Shown: positions 50,483 to 63,752, counted from the first letter of the stretch. The stretch is DNA of 64,000 nt from Polyodon spathula (GCF_017654505.1 NC_054539.1:72866913-72930912), one strand, 5' to 3'. Notes: generated from the sequence alone by a model not told the origin. Numbers and translations: made by a program.

Positions 50483-51853
50483 TGCAATCTAATATTGCTC
50501 AAGGCACAATAATAATCAAAATATATCTAACATAAAAATAATACAGCTACACAAGTGATCTTTTAAGGATAGATGTAAGAAAAGAGATGAAAGCTGGCTC
50601 TTACCATGCTTTTAGCAAGTGGAAGTTGAATGTGAATTGTTTGAAACTCAATGCTGATGTAACCCTGTCTTGCTTCATTACACACAAAGCACTTTAGACT
50701 TCAATAGCTCTGGTTTCATTCCGTTAATAGCAGTATCTTTGATAAAGATCTGAATCCTTGCCTTTTGTGTCAGTGTTAACTTCTTGTACAATGCTACTTT
50801 ATTTAAAGGAAGAAAAGGCATTGACCACTTGTTAATAGGAGGTTAATGGTCTGTTAAATCTTGAATTTCAGGTAGACCCCTATTAGTGTGAAGTAATAGG
50901 TATCATCTTTCCCTTCAAAAGCTTGGAATATTTCCCCTGAAAAGCTGGTCTCCAGCCACGTGTGATGCAGTGTTTGAGTGCATCTTAACACTTCATTTAA
51001 AATGCTCTGTTGATTTGTGTGACATTTATAGTTCTAACAGGTAAGAAATGACAAATGAAACCATTCATTAATGGTTTTATGAACGTTTTGAGAAGCTTCT
51101 GCCTGTAGAGGCATGTCTGTGTCAGTAGCTTTTAAATGCAATCTTTAAAAAAACGAAGAAGTAAAGTGCATCTATCATGCAGAGTGTTAAATGTTGTTGA
51201 GGAGAGGAGTTTCTATCAGATAGATTGCCAGACAAACAGCATTCTGCCAGGCAGAGGTTAACTTTGCAGCTGCCAAATGAGCATGTGAAACACTGTAAAT
51301 AAAGACAGCTCCACATGACTAATGTTTTTTTGAACCTCATAACCTGTTCCCTTTTCTCACATGCAGGGTTCAGCACTATCTGTAATTACAATGACTCATG
51401 CAGGCTGCCAGTTACACTCTTTCTACCCTAAGACCCTGTTTCACTTCAGATACATATGGGTTTATATTAAAAGCAGAGACTTTTACATGGTAATAAGCAA
51501 ACTTTTAAACCACTGTACAAAATATTTCCCTCTGATATAATATTATCTAAAACCATGGAGTATCTGTAACACTATAAGGTCCAGCAGAAAACCCGTAAAA
51601 GCTCTCTGGTGCATTCTGCTGGAAAATCATTCAGTTTAGTCTTAAGCAGCCTCACAGTAGATTCTGACTTGTCTAAATTTGTCACATGATTTGAGGCAAT
51701 ACTGTTGTTACACTGTGCATCGTTATTTCATTTATTAGATGGTACAGAAATCTGTTTGGACAAGCTAAAACATACCTATTCATAAATACCACTCAACTAA
51801 AACATTGACATACTGTATAACAAAGCTTAGGCAGTATTTGGATTAGTTATAAT
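50483..51853. other. Non-coding DNA
   Basis: No gene recognised. Confidence 0.5.
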
Positions 51854-52555
51854 TAGGGCTCCTGATTTTCACTTTTAACTCATAAAATCTGGTAAAACAC
51901 CCCCGATACAAAAAAAATGAAATCGATTAATAGCCAATAAACACCGGAAAACACCGGAAAAACTGTGGAAATGGTTAACCCATTCACGTTGACGTTACCC
52001 TTTTTCCATTAAAAAATAAAACCTACTACAAAAATAATAATAAATACATTTCCCAGTGCTGCTGGGCAATGTTCCGCCTTCCTGAATTGATTTCCTGAAC
52101 TACTGAGTGACAGCACATTCCTACACTTCTATTGGAGACTCCACTTGCGAGATTAAAAATGAGATTATAATCAGAAATGGAGGCTTGTTAGTGGGATGTA
52201 AAACTGTATTCCAGTTAAGATATGAAGAACTTAAAACAGAATTGTGGCAAAATATAAAAAATGTCTACACACAAAAACCCCAGAAGAATGTGCCCATGAC
52301 CATAGGGATTTCGTTGTGGAAGACAGCAAAGGAAAGAAGGTACAATTTAAGTGTGCAAGTACTGTCGAGTTACTACTATACATATTCTGACAGAAAAAAA
52401 AACGCTCAAGCAATTTGGAAAGTAAAAGAAAACACTAGTTTCATACAGTATCAAAAACGAAAGCCCCCAAAAAAATGATTTACATAAAACTTGAAAATAG
52501 CTAAAAATAAGCACCGATAAATACAATTAATAAAAACCAAAAAACAGAAGCCCTA
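51854..52555 (+). mobile_element. hAT-like non-autonomous element, family A copy 2 (702 bp)
   Basis: The left end TAGGGCTCCTGATTTTC and right end (reverse complement TAGGGCTTCTGTTTTTTGG) are inverted. Flanking 8-mers GTTATAAT (51846-51853) and GTTAGAAT (52556-52563) agree at seven of eight positions, the duplication length of hAT elements. A 123-codon frame (52107-52478) covers the central part; its IKNVYTQKPQKNVPMTIGIS region corresponds to frames in the copy at 11036. It may descend from a zinc-finger-like part of a parent transposase, but no C2H2 or BED pattern is intact. Confidence 0.8.
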
Positions 52556-52563
52556 GTTAGAAT

Positions 52564-53779
52564 TTATTATAAAAAAGTAAACAAAATGTAAATTAAATGT
52601 CAGAATTGTAACCTTTATGTGTGGTTCGGATGTGCACAATCTAGGGCTCCTCAGCCGTTATGTTCCGCCAGCATATCACTAAATCTACTTATTTAAACCC
52701 TGGGTTGCACCCTTATACTCAATCTGCTTTTTTGTTTTCCTCCTTCCTCCCTTCCTACTCCACTATGCTGCATCACTTATGCATAAAGAGGCTATTTATT
52801 TTAAAGATAAATACATTCATTAATACTTTTCCAGAACTCTTTAAATGAGAAAAAAATATATCTATCATTTTATTATGAATTTCTCAGCAAACAAAAAAAT
52901 GGTGTATTGAAATGTATATTGCACTATCCCACATATTTCATGTAGGGATCGTGAACTCAGGCTCTGTCTACAATATTCATGCGATTCCCTGAGGAGCATT
53001 GGTGCAAGGTTTATTTATAATCTATGCCTGCTCTGTGCTACCTAAGCTTCTGCTTAACTCGTTACTATTCAATCACTTTAAGCACAGTTGTGTTCGTATT
53101 CCCAAAATGGAAATGTCACTTACAAACAGATAGCTAACATTAAATGCAATTCAGGTCGGTTATTGTCAGAAAAAAAAAAAAAAAAAAAACATGTCTTTTG
53201 AAAATAGAAATTCCCATGGAAGATTTAAGAAGTCAGTTTAAATCAGATAATCAGTAAATGAAAAGATAGATGAAATTAATAAAACTCCACCGGCAGATGG
53301 GTCATTTAATCTTCTCTAAAGTTCACATCCAGTTAGACAAACCTTTACAAGCAAAGCCCAATACAGTTTTAAAAAATCACCAAATCTTGCTCGGTTACAT
53401 TGGTAAGGGTTTTTTCAAGTTTACAGTATCTCTTTCACAGCACATATTACTTGTATGTAGCTATGAAGGTTTTTATTGGGAATTAAGGCCAAGATTTGAC
53501 AAAAAAAAAAAAAAAAAAAAAAAACCCACTTGTCATAATGTATTGTTATGTTAATGGTTTAAGTTTTTGGAATGATTTGGACATGAATTCAAATGAACAG
53601 TCAGACAAGAAAAAAGCTAATGTGTATTAACTTTTTCAGAGATGTCATTTGCTAACCCGGATCCAGAATGAAGTCAGCAGCAGTTGCCATGTGATGTAAT
53701 CGCTCGCTCTCAGAGTCTTCATTTTTGATTGATAGTTCATCGTTGTCCATTGATTATATTGACAGTAGAATTGCATTGC
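52564..53779. other. Non-coding DNA with two A tracts
   Basis: A20 at 53170-53189 and A24 at 53501-53524. No retroelement body recognised before either. Confidence 0.5.
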
Positions 53780-53806
53780 ATTCTACTATTTCTGTAATAG
53801 TAGAAT
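53780..53806. repeat. 11-bp perfect hairpin, 5-nt loop
   Basis: ATTCTACTATT, TCTGT, AATAGTAGAAT. The left arm also pairs with GTAGAAT at 53765-53771 (GTAGAATTGCATTGCATTCTAC), giving two alternative overlapping hairpins. Confidence 0.8.
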
Positions 53807-54404
53807 ATTATTGACATGAAAATGATGAAAACATACCAGCCTACAGTTACTGTGGAGATTGAATGACCTTTTGGTCCTGACAAAGTAAAAATGTACAAAT
53901 TTCCCAAGATGAAAGCGAGATGCTACTCTTTTTTATTTTTGTTTATTGGTGATTATCTCTGTAAGCATGTTATTCAAAACGTTGCTACATATTTCTACTT
54001 TCGACATTCACAGGAACGTTATGCTTATTTCGCAGTTCATGTTAATTGATTATATTTGATACAAAGGGTCATTCTTTGTGGAAACCAGGTGAAATGTATC
54101 AAACTTAACTTGAGGTTGGAAGTATGTATCAAATCTGGTGATATGTATTCTGATGTACACAATAAAATAAAGAGTAAAGCCTGGGCACCCACAAGTCGTG
54201 TGGTATCGTGCAGAAACAGTAGCAATTCTGCAGCGCATATTGCTCGCCGTTTATTTTTATAGGACTGAACTCACACTGATGAAAAAAATAGAATGGCAAA
54301 ATATCGCTACATGATTTGTGTGATTAAAATCTTATACTTCTTCTACTATAAAATGTTACCATATGATGAATAAAACACAAATAAATGACCTAAACTGTTT
54401 TTCA
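53807..54404. other. Non-coding DNA
   Basis: No gene recognised. Confidence 0.5.
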
Positions 54405-55199
54405 TTAACCCTGTATGCTACTACATACCCATGTTTAATAGGTTTTTGAACAATGAAAACAAAAACGATGCTAATAATGCTAATAACAATAATAATCAGT
54501 AAACAATAATTATCACATAAAAATCAAACAACTTCAAAACGTGTGACATTATCGACTTCCTCTGTGCCATTTATTGAAATGTTCAATACAACAGAACCCG
54601 GGGTTGCCTTCACAACCACTGCAAGTTTTTCTTGTGTACTTTCTTTCGTTTTCATTTTGGTAGCAGACCCTGCACCTTTTTTGCGGTCTCTGCTTCCCTT
54701 GTGTTGGAGGGATAGTCACAAATGTGTGTACAGGGCTACTTTGCACAGGCATTGTGATGGATCTGTCTGCTGCAGACGGCTGCTTTATTGTCTTGTACCA
54801 AGTATTGTGTTTTGATAGTATTTTGTCACAGCACTGCCTTTTCAAAACAAAGTGTGCAGTAGCTGCTGTTTTGTTTGTACAGTCACAAAGGTAAGTGATT
54901 AGCTTTTCGGGAACAAAAGCCAAAAATCACTCCAATGGAACTCTCAAGTTCCACGGCTGAGTGCACATCTGTTTAAACCGGTGCAAAATCAAATGATGGA
55001 GGACTGGCATCATCGTAGGGATCAGTAATAATCACCCAGTCCCCTGCTGTTCTTGGCTTCACATCCTCTTCATCATCATCACCATCTCTGAGTGATTTGT
55101 CAGCATCACTGTCGCTGGTATCAAAATCCTCCGAAGCAACTTCGAAATCTTCATCACTCCCGCTGTCGCTCTCCACGTACGTTGCCATGTTTACCTTTA
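54405..55199 (-). mobile_element. piggyBac element, internally deleted
   Basis: The 3' boundary is well formed: TTAA (54405-54408) followed by CCCTGTATGCTACTACATAC, a typical piggyBac terminus at its TTAA target. The opposite terminus is not found beyond the N-terminal coding start; a TA array begins at 55259 and may have replaced it. The remaining coding pieces are described separately. Confidence 0.78.
54546..55188 (-). pseudogene. piggyBac transposase, N- and C-terminal ends only
   Basis: Minus strand. The N-terminus MATYVESDSGSDEDFEVASE and the acidic segment that follows are typical of piggyBac transposases. The text then runs GDWVIITDPYD, SFDFAPV-stop and, after a frameshift, FVPEKLITYLCDCTNKTA, the entry to the core domain. 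It jumps directly to the C-terminus: FVTIPPTQGKQRPQKRC, CRVCYQNE, CSGCEGNPGFCCIEHFNKWH. That end is the Cys-rich zinc domain (C-x2-C, C-x2-C, C, H-x4-H all visible). The whole DDD catalytic core (several hundred residues in an intact protein) is gone. The preserved ligands contrast with the missing core, pointing to a relatively simple internal deletion rather than long erosion. Confidence 0.82.
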
Positions 55200-55254
55200 G
55201 TTAAAAACTACAATAATTACAATTAAACAAGTAAAACTAATAACAAAAAATAAT

Positions 55255-55258
<4 letters not shown>

Positions 55259-55333
<75 letters not shown>
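55259..55333. repeat. (TA)n microsatellite with one internal phase slip
   Basis: TA array with ATATTATAT at about 55319-55324. Confidence 0.95.
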
Positions 55334-55972
55334 GATTATATTTCTAAAGTTCATAAAATGATATTTCACAAAATTAATTATGTGACAATTATTACTACCC
55401 AAACAATTTAAATAAACCTAACGAATGGTTTGTTAAATAAGGGAGATTACAAATAATTAAATCAGGTTTAAAATAAATTGTTCTTATTGTGCAGAGATAA
55501 TACTTGGGGGGAATTAGGGCCATGTAGAAGCTACTGGAGTCAGGGGTTGGCTCCAGTTCAATTAATTATCCAATTTATGTCTTGTCAATTGTCTTTAACA
55601 ATGTAATTGTTTAGCATTTAAAAACTCTGTGTTTGTGGGTGCTGGATGAGGGAGAATGTGTGGAATTTGGTTTGGAAGTTGGAAAGCAAGCGGTTTATTG
55701 TGCGTATTGTGGATGCGAGACAAGGAACTATTGGAAAGGTATTTGGTTTACAGTTTTGGAATGTGAATTGGTTTTGATGACGAGGGAACAGGCTTAGCCT
55801 GCCTCGTTATTAGTTAGAGAAAGAACTGTTTAGCTAAGGCCCGAGAACGAGTTAGGTTTTGTTTTGTTTATTTTTCTTTTTATTATTGTAAATAATAAAC
55901 ACACGCTATGCCGTTTCCTGGAGTTTATTTGGAGAAGAAAAACGTGTGACTGGAGGGCAATCCATCACTATA
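55334..55972. other. Non-coding DNA, possibly an LTR-like 3' part
   Basis: The segment 55620-55960 has a G/T-rich stretch, then TATTATTGTAAATAATAAACAC and a GGAGTTTATTTGGAG tail. That is the look of an R-U5 region, but no TG...CA edges or target duplication can be set. It abuts the truncated 5' end of the Tc1 element. Confidence 0.3.
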
Positions 55973-57009
55973 GGTGAAAGCTACAATCCCTTATTGATGT
56001 AACCTGTTAAATCCACTTCAATCAGTGTAGATGAAGGGGAGACAGGTTAAAGAAGGATTTTTAAGCCTTGACACATTTGAGACATGGATTGCGTATGTAC
56101 GCCATTCAGAGGGTAAATTGGCAAGACAAAAGATTTGATGAAAGAGGCCAAAGGAGGCTGACACGATTTGTGCAGAGCAATAGATGGGCTACAGTTAGTC
56201 AACTGACAGTCCAGTACAACATTGGTGCCGAAAGACCCATAAAAGAATGCACAACTCATCGTACCTTGACACAAATGGGTTATGGCAGCCAACGACCTAA
56301 CAGAGGTCCACTTCTTTCAGCAAAACACAAGAAACTGCATTTGCAGTGGGGTAAGGAAAGAAAACACTGGACGCTGGAGGATTGGAAAAACATTGCCTGG
56401 TCTGATGAATCCCGGTTCCCGCTGTTTCACGCTGATGGGAGGACTAGGGTATGGAGAAAACCACATGAGTACATGCATCCATCATGCCGCGTGTCAACAT
56501 TGCAGGCTGGTGATGGTGCTGTGATGGTGTGGGGTGTGTTTTCATGGCACACATTGGGCCCCTTGATAAAATTGGAGCAACGTTTGAATACCACAGAATA
56601 TCTGAACATCATTGCCAATCAGGTGCATCCCTTCATGGCAGCAGTGTATCCATCTGCTAGTGGATTTTTTCAGTAGGATAATGTCCCATGCCACAAGGCT
56701 AGGATTGTCCAGGAATGGTTCCACGAACATGACAGTGAATTCAGCTTACTGCAGTGGCCTGCCCAGTCACCAGATCTCAATTGAGCATCTGTAGGATGAG
56801 ATGGAACAAGCTATTCGGAGCAGAGATCCACACCAGCCAACTTGACACAACTGTGGGAAGCACTGGAGTCAACATGGGCCAGCATCCCTGTGGAACGCAT
56901 TCGACACCTTGTAGAGTCCATGCCCCGACGAATTGAGGATGTTCTGAGGTCAAAAGGGGGTGCAACTCAAATATTAGGAAGGTGTTCCTAATGTTTTGTA
57001 CACTCAGTG
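55973..57009 (+). mobile_element. Tc1-like DNA transposon, 5'-truncated
   Basis: The right end is complete: GGTGTTCCTAATGTTTTGTA then CACTCAGTG at 57001-57009, followed by TA. Fish Tc1 elements of this type start with the inverse (CACTGAGTGTACAAAACATT), which is missing on the left. The left part starts inside the element at GGTGAAAGCTACAATCCC. Confidence 0.88.
56068..57000 (+). pseudogene. Tc1-like transposase pseudogene
   Basis: Plus strand. QDKRFDERGQRRLTRFVQSN begins at the second helix-turn-helix of the paired-like domain; the first HTH is deleted. Then come LTVQYNIGAERPIKECTTHR, LHLQWGKERKHWTLEDWKNI, AWSDESRFPLF (first catalytic Asp), TRVWRKPHEYMHPSC, GAVMVWGVFSWHTLGPLIKL, VHPFMAAVYPSASGFFQ-stop-DNVPCHKARIVQEW (second Asp) and QWPAQSPDLN. 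The codons for PI before EHL have lost about four bases, shifting the frame ahead of the catalytic Glu/Asp. The end [15 protein letters not shown] is clear. There are thus three lesions: the HTH deletion, an in-frame stop, and a frameshift at the third catalytic residue. Confidence 0.88.
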
Positions 57010-60000
57010 TATATATATAATTTGTAAAAGTTGAATGGCTTCCCACAATATATCTGTCTTCTAAATGTCCACAGCTAAATTGGAATCGCTACATGACACG
57101 CTAATGGATACAAATGTCACCTGACCCTCCCCTGACTTTCATTGCACATTCCACAGTACTAGCACTGCCTTAGAGAATGAAACCTGAAATGCAAGACTGA
57201 GAAACCGCTCATAGAATAGAATGGGGAACTTGACGTACGCACGTACAGCATGGTACTGTAAGTGGGTTTTCATTTAACGTACGTGAGTTCATCATGGTGT
57301 TGAAGTGGTTAATTCCATAGCACTACACACTGGACACTGCAGTTTCTTACTTGCAGAGATAATGTAAGGCCTTTTATTTTAGTGGACTGAAAATTTCATG
57401 TGTTTATATATTTTTTAAATGTAGCGACTTTTATTCTAGCGTTAATCACTTACATATGTAGTTTTTCATGATGTGCTTTTGCACTGCACACTGTAGCTTT
57501 AAAGTTTAATGTTTGTTTTGTGAAAATATTTGAATGTCAGAACAGGGTACATACTACAGCAGCTCTGAATTGTATTTCACCAGTCAATAAATACTGTAGC
57601 ATTGCATGGAAATGAAGTCAGGCTTACACAGGTTTTGCAGGTTCTCAAATTCAACAGTTTATTAATCCAGGACTCTACACTGGGCAGGTAAAAGAGTAGT
57701 GTTTTACCAGCCAGTGGTACATCTACAACTGAGCAGCGCAGTGCTACTCAGACTGACCAATAAGAAAAGACAGTCCAAAGCACAAAAGTGCAGTCTCTGG
57801 TCCTTTTTCGTCCAGCTTCTCTTTGGCTCTACTCTGTCTCACACGGAAGACTGAGTTACTGCATGGTGTCAATTTTCCCGTCTCTGACATCCCGAACACC
57901 TGCTGCCATTAACTGTTGACTCTTGAACTGTCATTACAATATTTTAAGCATGCTTTTGTAAATGCAATCTACCTACCTAATGTTAAAAATACTCCCTCTG
58001 CAATAATGCCTGTGTAATGTTGGAATATATTTGTTATTGTTTTGGCCAGGTTATGGTATTTGCACTGTTCAGGTTATTTTATTAATGTTATTAGTTGTTA
58101 GAATGAATATAGAAAAAAAAAAAGATTAGTTGGTGCTCTGCACTCTGTATTCTGCAGCTAATATTACTGTAGCTTTAACTGGAAGGCCTTACGCACTGTG
58201 ATGTGGCTGCTGAACTGGGAGGAGTTTGGTTGTGTCTTGGACTAGGAAGAGAGATCGTTACCATGAAGTACTTTGAGCAAGTGTCTTTGAGCTCTATATT
58301 CTAATACTGTAACCAAAAAGCAACAGACCTGTCCCAAGGAAAGAAAGAATATTGAACAGAGAATTCTCATTTGGGCACTGTTTATACATTTCATGAACCC
58401 AGCCAGTTCCTCTGAAGTGTACACATAAACCTTAATGGCCTACACCTGCCAATTTTGTGCAAGAAAACAACCCCACAAATTACATTACAAAAAACATTTT
58501 TTTTAAAGCTGAAAAAAATGTGCTAATAACAAATTGCTGTGAGAATCTAAAACGATTTAGAGATATCTTCAAATGAGCGGAAGTCCCCCCACAGAACAAT
58601 GTCTTATATTGTACTGGGCGATTCTTAAATAGCACACCATATGATAGAAATCATGATTACAGAACATGTTGTAATGTATACAGGACCTGCCTGTTGGCTT
58701 GACTCTTACTCATTCTGCCCTAATTGTGTCCTGTAATTCATTCCTTGGTTTTTCCATGTAGTCTACTAACTTGAGGTGGCCCCATAAGAATAATCCAAGA
58801 ATGTTGAGATTGTTACTGTACGTATATGTAAAGAACCAAAACTCAGCCTGGGTGTAAATGGAGGCACCTGTCTCTGTGACAGACTTATTGTACATATATG
58901 TGGAAATGGTGACTGGTGGTCACAGTGATTTATTTCTTCATGTCACTGATAGCTCTAAATAGGATTCTGTAGTAGGGTGTATGTCACTGATATACTTCTT
59001 GTTGACAGCAAAGCTGGGCAGTTAGCAACCCGAGTCCCTAAAAAATCCTATAATTTTTCAGTATAGTAATTGGCGAGGTGGTTCTTTTAAATGTACACAC
59101 TGGAGCCTGAAACATAGCACAATATGATTCATGTACAGGTCTGCTAGAGGTCTACTAAACCTCTAAAATCTAAAACAGACCTTGAATCAATGTTGTTTAC
59201 AATGCTGGAGTGCCATCCATATCTGATCTTGGAAAGACGTAATTATCTACTGAAGACATCAGCTTTTTTTGACTGCTGATAAGAAAGAGTTAACACTGTA
59301 ACAGAGGTGGGGTAATGGAGCCAAACCAGTATAGGGGTGTGCACAGCTACAGCAGGGGCAACTAAGCTCAGGCTAAATCACTTGCACGCAATGCAGTAAT
59401 CTGACTAAGCCAGCTCTGTAAAGAAAAAGCAACTAAAATGAAATGTTTCCCAATTTTTCACTAGTTTAACAGCACAGGTTATTTCATGGGGAAGGAGCAA
59501 TGCATGAACCACAAGGAAAGTAGAGGACAAGCAAAATGAGTTCAATGGTTTTACAAAAAAATTACAAAAAATAAAATCTATCAAATTGATCTTTTTTTTC
59601 CAGGACTTTGTAAAAACAGAGTCATATTAGTTTTCAGCTACACAAGTTAGACACAGTAGTTAACATGTCAGCATCACAGGTTATAAAGCACTGAAGGGCA
59701 CCTAAGCATAATAAAACAATCCAGAGTTAATTGCATTGGTGAATTGGAGATGTGGTTGAGGACTCAGTCAACAACATATATTCAAATCAAAATAACTCAG
59801 TGCTCCAACTAAACAGGACCTAGCGAGTCCTCAATCTCACCTCCAATGGAGTTCAGATACCGAGCATCGGGTACATATTCCATGGACTACATTTTCCCAT
59901 TCTCACAGCTATCAAAGAAAGGAATGGAAAGGAATGGATTTTCATTTTACAGGCCATTTCACATAGGAGCTATTCTAGATCTCCCCTCCCCCTCTCCCTA

Positions 60001-63000
60001 CAGGCAGAGCCTGTCCCAGGCTAAGAATATAGCAGCAGTGGCAACACATGAGCTACAATTGCTATATGCAGATACACACCACCACCAGCATATGCTACAG
60101 TTCATAAACTTCACACATAAAGCAGCAGTTTCTCAAAAAACCCTACTGCTGCTCCTACTTCCCAGCCCGGCATCCATGCTCGCACAGACTTCTTGCTATC
60201 CTGAACGTCCTCCCAGCTCTCCCTTCATTCTTCTTAATAAAGCTTTATGAAGTATTCAGTTACAAACAACTGGACCAATTAATCAATTACAATGAGATTA
60301 TCTTACCCTGATTCACACATGTTTTAAAAAACATATCAATAGAAAATAATCAAAGTGCAATAGAAAAATGACATTTAAATTATAAATACAAAATAAAGTG
60401 CAAAGAAAACTTAACCCTACAAACACCATCTTAAGAATTTACAAGTGTAAAAGATCCTACTAAAGATCCAAAATCCTCCAATTAACAAAAAATTACTGGA
60501 GATCATTAAAGACTGGAGAAGTTGCTTTGAATGTTTAAAGAAATCCAAGTAACTAGCATATACCTTGATACCAAACATCATTACACAAATATCTATAGAT
60601 CATATAGATAAAAACAAATTAAAGTGAATATGTATTACTTGTTTTCATCTTCAAACAAACAAACACATGAACATACATCTAGAATCTAAACGAAAAGGAT
60701 GAGAAAACACAGATGGTATTTTAAGGGATGGTTCTGTACTTCACTGGATGGGTGTCAATGCATAAACCTTTGCATTTAAAAACTCTTTCATGCAACTGTG
60801 TGGAATAATGCAAGGAACACTCATGGCAGAAAGACTCATCTGTTTGGTTGACAAATGCTAAAGTGGTGTACTGTTTTACTGAGCATGTGATGCCATTGGT
60901 AAGAACTCTCTATTACTGTGCTGCTAAGCATGCAGATAATGGTTAACATTATTGTGATTAGTTTACTGTGTTTCTTGCTTGTGCAGCAGTAGGGTAATGT
61001 AAGTTTGCCTCTTTGGCTGAGTAAGCAGCCACTATTAGTTTTATTAAATCTGTCCTAGTCCTCAGAGACGACCCAAATTAAATTGTATGTGCTAATACAC
61101 CATATGATATACCAAGCCGTTAAGGGAAAACAGTGTCAAAATGACAGAGTCTGTCTCTTGTTGTACAACACGATGCGTACAGTCACTGTTAGTAAGAATG
61201 TTCAGCTTGATCTGAGCTGTGACCTTGCAAATGCCTTGTTTCATGTGTGCACTTTGATGTGATTTGACATACAATTTATATGCTGATTTCTAAGTTAAGT
61301 GCACTTTTTACAGACTTCTGAGCAAAATGATAATGTGACAAGAACAGAAGCAACTTGATAAGAAAAGGGAATGATAGCAGCGCTGTGACAATCCACCAGC
61401 AGCAATGCAAGTCACTGGAACGGGAAACATCCCCTATGTTCGGTTCACTGCATCTCTTCTGCATGTATGAAGCACCTATTCCTCAGACAGGGAGGCTACC
61501 AGAAAGCAGGGCAATGTAGATGCTTGGCAGCTCCAAATATAATGTAGTTTTAGTATTTCTGACTACACCACACGTGGTTTACTGAGGTAAGGGCTCTCGA
61601 TTTTAAAATATAGCAATTTTGAGTTCCATCGATACAGGTTCATCCTGGGGTGAGAAGTCAAGTCACTAAACAACACATACAGGAATGAAACAAAAGATAG
61701 AGATGCATGCAAACAATCAGAGAAATTAAATAATAGTAAGACCTAGGCTAACCATTTAACTGATAAGCACAGCTGATAACAGAAACTATTTGCTAAAACA
61801 GAGGTAAAGTAGTGTCCCAATGGAACAATCACACCAGTGCCGGATAACAAGGCTCTTTTACTCTCAGTGAGATGCTCCTCAACTACAGCTATTGTTACAG
61901 GGGTGACTGAATAGTACACACTTTTCTGTTATTTAAAATTTATATTTTAAATAAAGACACTGTTTTTGCAGCTTTGCTATTTTTGCAAGATTTAAGAGAT
62001 CTAAAATAAGTGATTAATTCAGCCTGAAAGTGTAAAAAATTACTTATTTCTTTAAAAATTTTGATTCAAGAATGTAGAATTTAGCCAAAAGTATTCTTAC
62101 ATTTACAATGAATAGGTAATCATTGTTTTCATGTTTAACAGAGAAAAATGATCTGCAGATTGTAGATCAATAGTTACATTCAAATGAGTAGGGATAAAAA
62201 GGCAAATATTTGACCAAAATTTCCTGTTACAGAAGCTATATAAGGCTGAAAACATCAGGGTTATATTTACGAAATGTTACATTAGTACATATTATGGAAG
62301 GTGTTCTTGTTTAAGTACCACACAAAATCTTCTTAGTCAATGAGCTTACATCCTGTCAAAGAAGTCTCCAAAAGCAATATCGTGAATCTGTGTGTGTTCA
62401 TAAAAGGTTGGAAAAGAGAAGATCCAATTCAATGATTTTGGACTATATTGCTAGAACACTACCTCAAATTATGTATTTATTTACGTATTTATTTGACAGC
62501 AAAATGATAAAGAAATCACCGCAGTTCTTTTTTTTTTTTTTTTTTTTTAAACATGACAATAGACTAATAAACCAGTCTCATGAACATCAAATCTGATGTA
62601 CTGTAATTCATCAAAATTGGCTTTTAAAAATAGTCAGAACATGTTTACGGACAGTTTTGTGAATAGAGCTCCCAGGCCCTTGAATCTGGCCAATAGCTGC
62701 ATTTGCAAGCTATTGAGTGGTTACATTGAGCTTGATTTTATTGAATGTATTTCTGTTTCTTCTTTTCAAATTGAGTTCTTTTTTTATAATAAGAAGTTTC
62801 TAATAATAATTGAAAACATATTGGAGGTGAAGCCAGCTAGTTTCATTTTTTAAGTTAATTTCCCTTCTGAGAAATAATGCATGAAACTACTTTTTTTTTT
62901 TTTTTTTTTTTTTAATAAATTAAATGTACAGTTGAATTAAAGTTTAGACCCTTATAATAATTCAGAAAATGCCAGTTAGAAGAGAATAATTGAAAATATT

Positions 63001-63752
63001 TTCAAAAGTTTTACTTTATTAACAGAAGGAAATATAAATTATGCAAATGAATTGGATCTGAAATGCTTAGAAGGTCTGCCTCATGTCCATGTTGAATTTA
63101 GTGTAATGAGGAGGATTCTTTTGAAAACTGTTAATATTAGTTGTAACAGAGTAGAAGTGGTTTTAGGTGGCTGTAAAAGGTTTCCTTCAGCAACAGCCTC
63201 ACAGGTTTTTTATAGTGTATATGGGAACCCACCATCCATGTCTCTGTGGTGGAGCAATCAAAGACAGTCTGTTATCAGTAAGCAGCAGCAAGGTTGAAAA
63301 CCAAGGGCTAGACTAGTCAATTTTAAGAGAGAACTGCAAGTGGAAGTTTGTGAAGCCTCTACATATCTGAATTGCAGCCAGGTTAACTTCTTGAATTCCT
63401 GAGCATTTCAATTCAACTTCAGTCACTTCAATCCATCATATGCTGTAGTGCATCCCCTTGTGTGCAACACATTGATGGATTATGCATGGCTGCCTGGAGT
63501 GCAGCACTGTAAGTCAGTTAGTGAGCAATCACAGAGCAATTCCAGGACTGTATCTTAATAAAGAGGGAATTACTTTTCACATGGGCATGTGAAACAATTC
63601 AAAAAATAGTTTTCTGTATTAAAACATCTTCTATGTATGATGAGCCTTTCATGTGGTAAGCATTTTATTTATTTTATTTGTCAGGACAGGGGAAGGTAGA
63701 ATCTTTTTTCGGAGTGTTTTACTTTTTATATTCGGAAAGCTCTTTCTATTTA
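57010..63752. other. Non-coding DNA, no gene seen
   Basis: About 6.7 kb. It ends a short TTAA-flanked stretch at about 57255-57310 whose AACACCATGATGA (minus) resembles another piggyBac-type end, but without a partner. A possible LTR-like tract lies at 57640-57900 (TTTATTAATCC). A 134-codon frame at 59846-60250 runs over an AATAAAGC signal. Polypyrimidine T21 and T23 runs occur at about 62527 and 62891. Nothing else is recognised. Confidence 0.45.

Noticed and set aside
57255..57310. Right terminus of the piggyBac element beginning at 54405
   Set aside because: The TTAA-flanked CCACTTCAACACCATG (minus) does not match CCCTGTATGCTACTAC. At best it is the end of a different piggyBac family.
57640..57900. 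Minus-strand LTR
   Set aside because: TTTATTAATCC-like signal present, but no TG...CA edges, no duplication and no partner copy in the window.
59846..60250. 134-codon open frame on the plus strand as a gene
   Set aside because: No recognisable domain, low-complexity Leu/Pro/Ser content, and an AATAAAGC polyadenylation-like signal overlaps its last codons. Most likely chance or an unidentified retroelement piece.
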